The translations under genes and the position numbers were made by a program. A stretch of DNA of 64,000 bases from Prunus persica (lineage: Eukaryota; Streptophyta; Magnoliopsida; Rosales; Rosaceae): positions 27,265,402 to 27,329,401 of the forward strand of contig NC_034011.1 of assembly GCF_000346465.2 (NCBI RefSeq). The letters run 5' to 3'. This document shows positions 58,196 to 64,000 of the stretch, in pieces. Positions within the stretch are counted from its first letter, which is position 1. The number at the start of each line of letters is the position of its first letter. The notes beneath the pieces were generated by a model. That model had not been told where the DNA came from. It saw only the letters and a list, made by a program, of their open reading frames with translations, and made no database searches.

Positions 58196-61100
58196 CTTAG
58201 GGGTAACTTATTTTTCTCAAAACACCATATCTTAATGGTAAGTTATAGTGTAAAAGGCCTATATATCTGAGAACGCAACATCTTACCCGTAATTTATGGA
58301 GTAAATAACTTATTTTTCTCAAAACACCATATCTTACCGGTACGTTATAGTGTAAAAGGCCGATATATCAGAAAACGCAACATCGTACCCGTATTTTATT
58401 GAGTAAAGAGCCTATTTTTTTGAAAACACCATACCTTACCAGTAAGTTATAGTGCAAAAGGACTATATATCTGATAACGCAACATTTTACCCATAATTTA
58501 TGGAGTACCTAACTTATTTTTCTAAAAACACCATATCTTACTGGTAAGTTACAGTGTAAAAGGCCCATATATCAAAAACCGAAATATCTTACCCGTATTT
58601 TATTGAGTAAAGAGCCTTTTTTAAGAAAACATCATATCTTACCGGTAAGTTATAGTGTAAAAGGACTATATATCAGAGAACACAACATTTTGTCTGTATT
58701 TTATTTATTAAATAGCATATTTTTCTGAAAACACCATATCTTACGGGTAAGTTATTGTGTAAAATGCATATATATATATATATATATATCTGAGAACGCA
58801 ACTTTTTACCCGTAATTTACGGAGTAAATAAATTATTTTTCTCAAAACACAATATCTTACCGGTATCTTATTGTGTAAAAGGCCGATATATCAGAAAACA
58901 CAACATTGTACCCGTATTTTATTGAGTAAAGAGCCTATTTTTCTAAAAACACCATATCTTACCGGTAAGTTATAGTGTAAAAGGCCTATATATCTCAGAA
59001 CGCAACATCTGACCCGTAATTTATGGAGTAAATAACTTATTTTTCTCAAAACACCATATCTTACCGGTACGTTATAGTGTAAAAGGCCGATATATCAGAA
59101 AACGCAAGATCGTACCCGTATTTTATTGAGTAAAGAGCCTATTTTTCTGAAAACACCATATCTTACCGGTAAGTTAGAGTGTAAAAGGCCTATATATTTG
59201 AGAACGCAACATCTTACCCGTAATTTATAGAGTAACTAACTTATTTTTCTAAAAACACCATATCTTATGGGTAAGTTACAGTGTAAAACGCCTATATATC
59301 AGAGAACACAACATTTTAACCGTAATTTATGTGATAAATAACTTATTTTTCTCAAAACACCATATCTTCACGGTACGTTATAGTGTAAAAGGCCTATATA
59401 TCTGAGAACGTAAAATCTTACCCATAATTTATGGAGTAAATAACTTATTTTTCTCAAAACACCATATCTTACCAGTACATTATAGTGTAATAGGCCGATA
59501 TATTAGAAAACGCAACATCGTACTCGTATTTTATTGAGTAAAGAGTCTATTTATCTTAAAACACCATATCTTACCGTTAAGTTATAGTGTAAAAAGCCTA
59601 TATATCTGAGAACGCAACATCTTACCCGTAACTATGGAGTAAATAACATATTTTTCTCAAAACACCATATCTTACCGGGACGCTATAGTGTAACGGGCCG
59701 ATATATCAGAAAACGCAACATCCTACCCGTATTTTATTGAATAAAGAGCCTATGTTTCTGAAAACACCGTATCTTACCGGTAAGTTATAGTGTAAAAGGC
59801 ATATATATCTGAGAACGCAAAATCTTACCCGTAATTTATGGAGTAAATAACTTATTTTTCTAAAAACACCATATCTTACCGGTATGTCATAGTGTAATAG
59901 GCCGATATATCAGAAAACGCAACATCGTAGCCGTATTTTGTTGAATAAAGAGCCTATGTTTCTGAAAACACCATATCTTACTGGTAAGTTATAGTGTAAA
60001 AGGCCTACATATCTGAAAACGCAACATCTTACATAACTTATTTTTCACAAAACACCATATCTTACCGGTAAGTTATATTGTAAAAGGCTTATATATCTGA
60101 GAACGCAACATCTTACCCGTAATTTATGGAGTAACTAATTTATTTTTCTAAAAACACCATATCTTACGGGTAAGTTACAGTGTAAAACGTTTATCTATCT
60201 GAGAACACAACATTTTACCCATAACTTATTGAGTAAAGAGCCTATTTTTTCTGAAAACACCGTATCTTACCGGTAGGTTATAGTGTAAAAGGCCTATATA
60301 TCTGAGAACGCAACATCTTACCCGTAATTTATGGACTAAATAACTTATTTTTCTAAAAACACTATATCTTACCGGTACATTATAGTGTAAAAGGCCGATA
60401 TATCAGAAAACGCAACATCGTACTCGTATTTTATTGAGTAAAGAGCATATTTTTCTCAAAACACCATATCTTACCGGTAAGTTATAGTGTAAAAGGCCTA
60501 TATATTTGATAACGCATTATTTTACCCGTAATTTGTGGAGTAACTAACTTATTTTTCTAAAAACACCATATCTTACCGGTAAGTTATTGTGTAAAAGGCC
60601 CACGTATCAGAAAACGAAACATCGTACCAGTATTTTATTGAGTAAAGAGCCTTTTTTTTTTATGAAAACACCATATCTTACCGGTAAGTTATAGTGTAAA
60701 AGGCCTATATATCAAAGAACACAACATTTTATCCATATTTTATTTAGTAAGTAGCATGTTTTTCTGAAAACACCATATCGTAAGGTTAAGTTATTGTGTA
60801 AAATGCATATATATTATCTGAGAACGTAACATCTTACCCGTAATTTACGGAGTAAATAAGTTATTTTTCTCAAAACACAATATCTTACCGGTATGTTATT
60901 GTGTAAAAAGCCGATATATTAGAAACCACAACATTGTAACCGTATTTTATTGAGTAAAGAGCCTATTTTTCTGAAAACACCATATCTTACCAGTAAGTTA
61001 TATTGTAAAAGGCCTACATATCTGAGAACGCAACATCTTACCCGTAATTTATGGAGTAACTAACTTATTTTTCTAAAAATACCATATCTTACGGGTAAGT

Positions 61101-64000
61101 TATCATGTAAAACGCCTATATATATCTGAGAACACAACATTTTACCCATAATTTATGGAGTAAATCACTTATTTTTCCCAAAACACCATATCGTACCGGT
61201 AAGTTATAGTGTAAAAGGCCTATATATCTTAGAACGCAACATCTTACCCGTAATTTGTGGAGTAAATAACTTATTTTTCTCAAAACACAATATCTTACCG
61301 GTATGTTATTGTATAAAAGGTCGATATATCAGAAAACACAACATTGTACCCGTATTTTATTGAGTAAAGAGCCTATTTTTCTGAAAACACCATATCTCAC
61401 CGGTAAGTTATAGTGTAAAAGGCCTATATATCTGAGAACGCAACATCTTACCCGTAATTTATGGAGTAAATAACTCATTTTTCTCAAAACACCATATGTT
61501 ATCGGTACGTTATAGTGTAAAAGGCCTATATATCTGAGAACGCAACATCTTACCCGTAATTTATGGAGTAAATAACTTATTTTTCTCAAAACACCATATC
61601 TTACTGGTAAGTTATAGTGTAAAAGGCCTATATAGCTGAGAACGCAACATCTTACCCGCAATTTATGGAGTAACTAACTTATTTTTCTAAAAACACTATA
61701 TCTTACCGGTAAGTTATGGTGTAAAAGGCCGATATATCAGAAAACACAATATCTTACCCGTAATTTATGGAGTAAATAACTTATTTTTCTCCAAACACTA
61801 TATCGTACCGGTAAGTTCTAGTGTAAAAGGCCCATATATCTGAGAACGCAACATTTTACCCGTAATTTATGGAGTAACTAACTTATTTTTCTAAAAACAC
61901 AATATCTTACCGGAAAGTTATAGTGTAAAAGACCTATATATCTGAGAACGGCAACATCTTACCCGTAATTTAAGGAGTAACTAACTTTATTTTTCTAAAA
62001 ACACCATATCTTACCGGTAAGTTATAGTGTAAAAGGCCTATATATCTGAGAACGCACACATCTTACCCGTAATTTATGGAGTAAATAACTTATTTTTTCT
62101 CAAGTCAGTATTTCCTTCCAGTAAGTTACAGTGTAAAAGGCCCATATATTTGAGAACGCAACATCTTACCCGTAATTTATGGAGTAAATAACTTATTTTT
62201 CTAAAAACACCATATATTACCGGTAAGTTATAGTGTAAAAGTCCTATATATCTGAGAACGCAACATCTTACCCGTAATTTATGGAGTAAATAAATTATTT
62301 TACTCCAAACACTATATCTCACCAGTAAGTTATAGTGTAAAAAGGCTATATATTTGATAACGCATTATTTTACCCCGTAATTTGTGGAGTACTAACTTAT
62401 TTTTCTAAAAACACCATATCTTACCGGGTAAGTTATTGTGTAAAAGGCCCACGTATCAGAAAAACGAAACATCGTACCAGTATTTTATTGAGTAAAGAGC
62501 CTTTTTTTTTTTATGAAAACACCATATCTTACCGGTAAGTTATAGTGTAAAAGGCCTATATATCAAAGAACACAACATTTTATCCATATTTTATTTAGTA
62601 AGTAGCATGTTTTTCTGAAAACACCATATCGTAAGGTTAAGTTATTGTGTAAAAGGCCTATATATCTGAGAACGAAACATCTTACCCGTAATTTATGGAG
62701 TAACTAACTTATTTTATAAAAACATCATATCTTACCGGTAAGTTATAGTGTAAAAGGACTATATATCTCAGAACGCAACGTCTTACCCGTAATTTATGCA
62801 GTAAATAACTTATTTTTCTCAAAACACTATATCTTACCGGTAGGTTATAGTGTAAAAGGCCCATATATCTGAGAACGCAACATCTTACCCGTAATTTATG
62901 GAGTAACTAACTTATTTTTCTAAAAACACTATATCTTACCGGTAAGTTATAATGTAAAAGGCCTATATATCTGAGAACGAAACATCTTATCCGTAATTTA
63001 TGGAGTAACTAAATTATTTTCTAAAAACACCATCTCTTACCAGTAAGTTATAGTGTAAAAGGACTATATACCTGAGAACGCAACGTCTTACCCGTAATTT
63101 ATGGAGTAAATAACTTATTTTTCTCCAAACACTATATCTTACCGGTAAGTTATAGTTTAAAATGCCTATATATCTGAGAACGCAACATCTTACCCGTAAT
63201 TTAAGGAGTAAATAACTTATTTTTCTCCAAACATCTTATCTTACCGGTAAGTTATTGTGTAAAAGGACTATATATCTGAGAACGCAACATCTTTCCCGTA
63301 ATTTCTGGAGTAACTAACTTATTTTTCTAAAAACACTATATCTTACTGGTAACTTATAGTGTAAAAGACCTATATATCTGAGAACGAAACATCTTACCCG
63401 TAATTTATGGAGTAACTAACTTATTTTTCTAAAAACACCATATCTCACCGGTAAGTGATAGTGTAAAAGGCCTATATATCTGAGAACGCAACATCTTACC
63501 CGTAATTTATGGAGTAACTAAGTTATTTTTCTCAAAACACTATATCTTACCGGAAAGTTATAGTGGAAAAGGCCTATATATCTGAGAACGCAACATCTTA
63601 CCCGTAATTTATAGAGTAACTAACTTATTTTTCTAAAAACACCATATCTTAACGGTAAGTTATAGTGTAAAAGGCATATATATCTGAGAACGCAACATCT
63701 TACCCGTAATTTATGGAGTAACTAACTTATTTTTCTAAAAACACCATATCTTACCGGTAAGTTATAGTGTAAAAGGCCTATATGTCTGAGAACGCAACAT
63801 CTTACCCGTAAATTATGGAGTAACTAACTTATTTCTCTAAAAACACCATATCTTACCGGTAAGTTATAGTGTAAAAGGCCTATATATCTGAGAACGCAAC
63901 ATCTTACCCGTAATTTATAGAGTAACTAGCTTATTTTTCTAAAAACACCATATCTCACCGGTAAGTTATAGTGTAAAAGGCCTATATGTCTGAGAACGCC
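58196..64000. repeat. 102-bp satellite array B (about 57 monomers, continues past the window)
   Basis: Same monomer and orientation as array A. Near the right edge successive units are spaced exactly 102 bp (CTGAG at 63684, 63786 and 63888) and are much more alike than units at 58-60 kb, suggesting recent homogenisation toward the right. A block of about 300 bp at 60507-60800 recurs at 62354-62655. Confidence 0.95.

Noticed and set aside
48273..64000. CRISPR-like array
   Set aside because: Repeats are contiguous 102-bp units without unique spacers, in a plant nuclear context; this is satellite DNA.

Overview
This is nuclear DNA of a flowering plant, most likely a woody eudicot. The evidence is two intron-rich conserved genes with plant-type splice sites, plant Ty3/gypsy, copia, MULE, Tourist, Helitron and LINE elements, and long AT-rich satellites. 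There are two assembly gaps (5169-5268 and 7703-8059). No prokaryotic or organellar genes were seen.

Layout. (1) 1-7700 is a transposon graveyard. It holds a decayed Ty3/gypsy element (90-4756) carrying a nested copia-like solo LTR, a MULE end remnant, an intact-ended MULE-like element (4841-6230) and a Tourist-type MITE (6347-6606). (2) 8692-25282, minus strand, is the gene for CTF18, the large subunit of the Ctf18-RFC clamp loader. I could place 22 in-phase exons (3048 coding bases); the last exon is not visible and is probably in the 7703-8059 gap. Its intron 5 contains a MULE (18916-22827) that itself contains a gag-only gypsy element (19288-22463). Intron 7 holds a LINE tail. (3) 25283-27215 is intergenic. 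(4) 27216-47193, minus strand, is an importin-13/transportin-3-like karyopherin gene with 24 in-phase exons and about 1012 residues. A 6.6-kb LINE (31034-37613, plus strand) lies in intron 17 and a 504-bp solo LTR in intron 16. (5) 47607-47892 is a short Helitron-like element upstream of that gene. (6) 47896-64000 is tandem-repeat DNA: a 102-bp satellite (48273-52511 and 58196 to the window end) alternating with a 158-bp satellite (47915-48272 reversed, 52512-54074 and 55693-58195 forward). A solo LTR of about 1.6 kb (54075-55692) splits the 158-bp array.

The two genes are unrelated in pathway: DNA replication and sister-chromatid cohesion against nucleocytoplasmic transport. They are simply adjacent on the same strand. 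The most unusual points are a 71-residue tandem duplication of the CTF18 N-terminus, precisely bounded nested transposons with matching target-site duplications, a 102-bp satellite that is a diverged dimer of 51-bp halves, and splice-site oddities in the karyopherin gene (a GC-AG intron and a microsatellite directly on a 5' splice site). I see no convincing new enzymatic or defence system; the novelty is structural.
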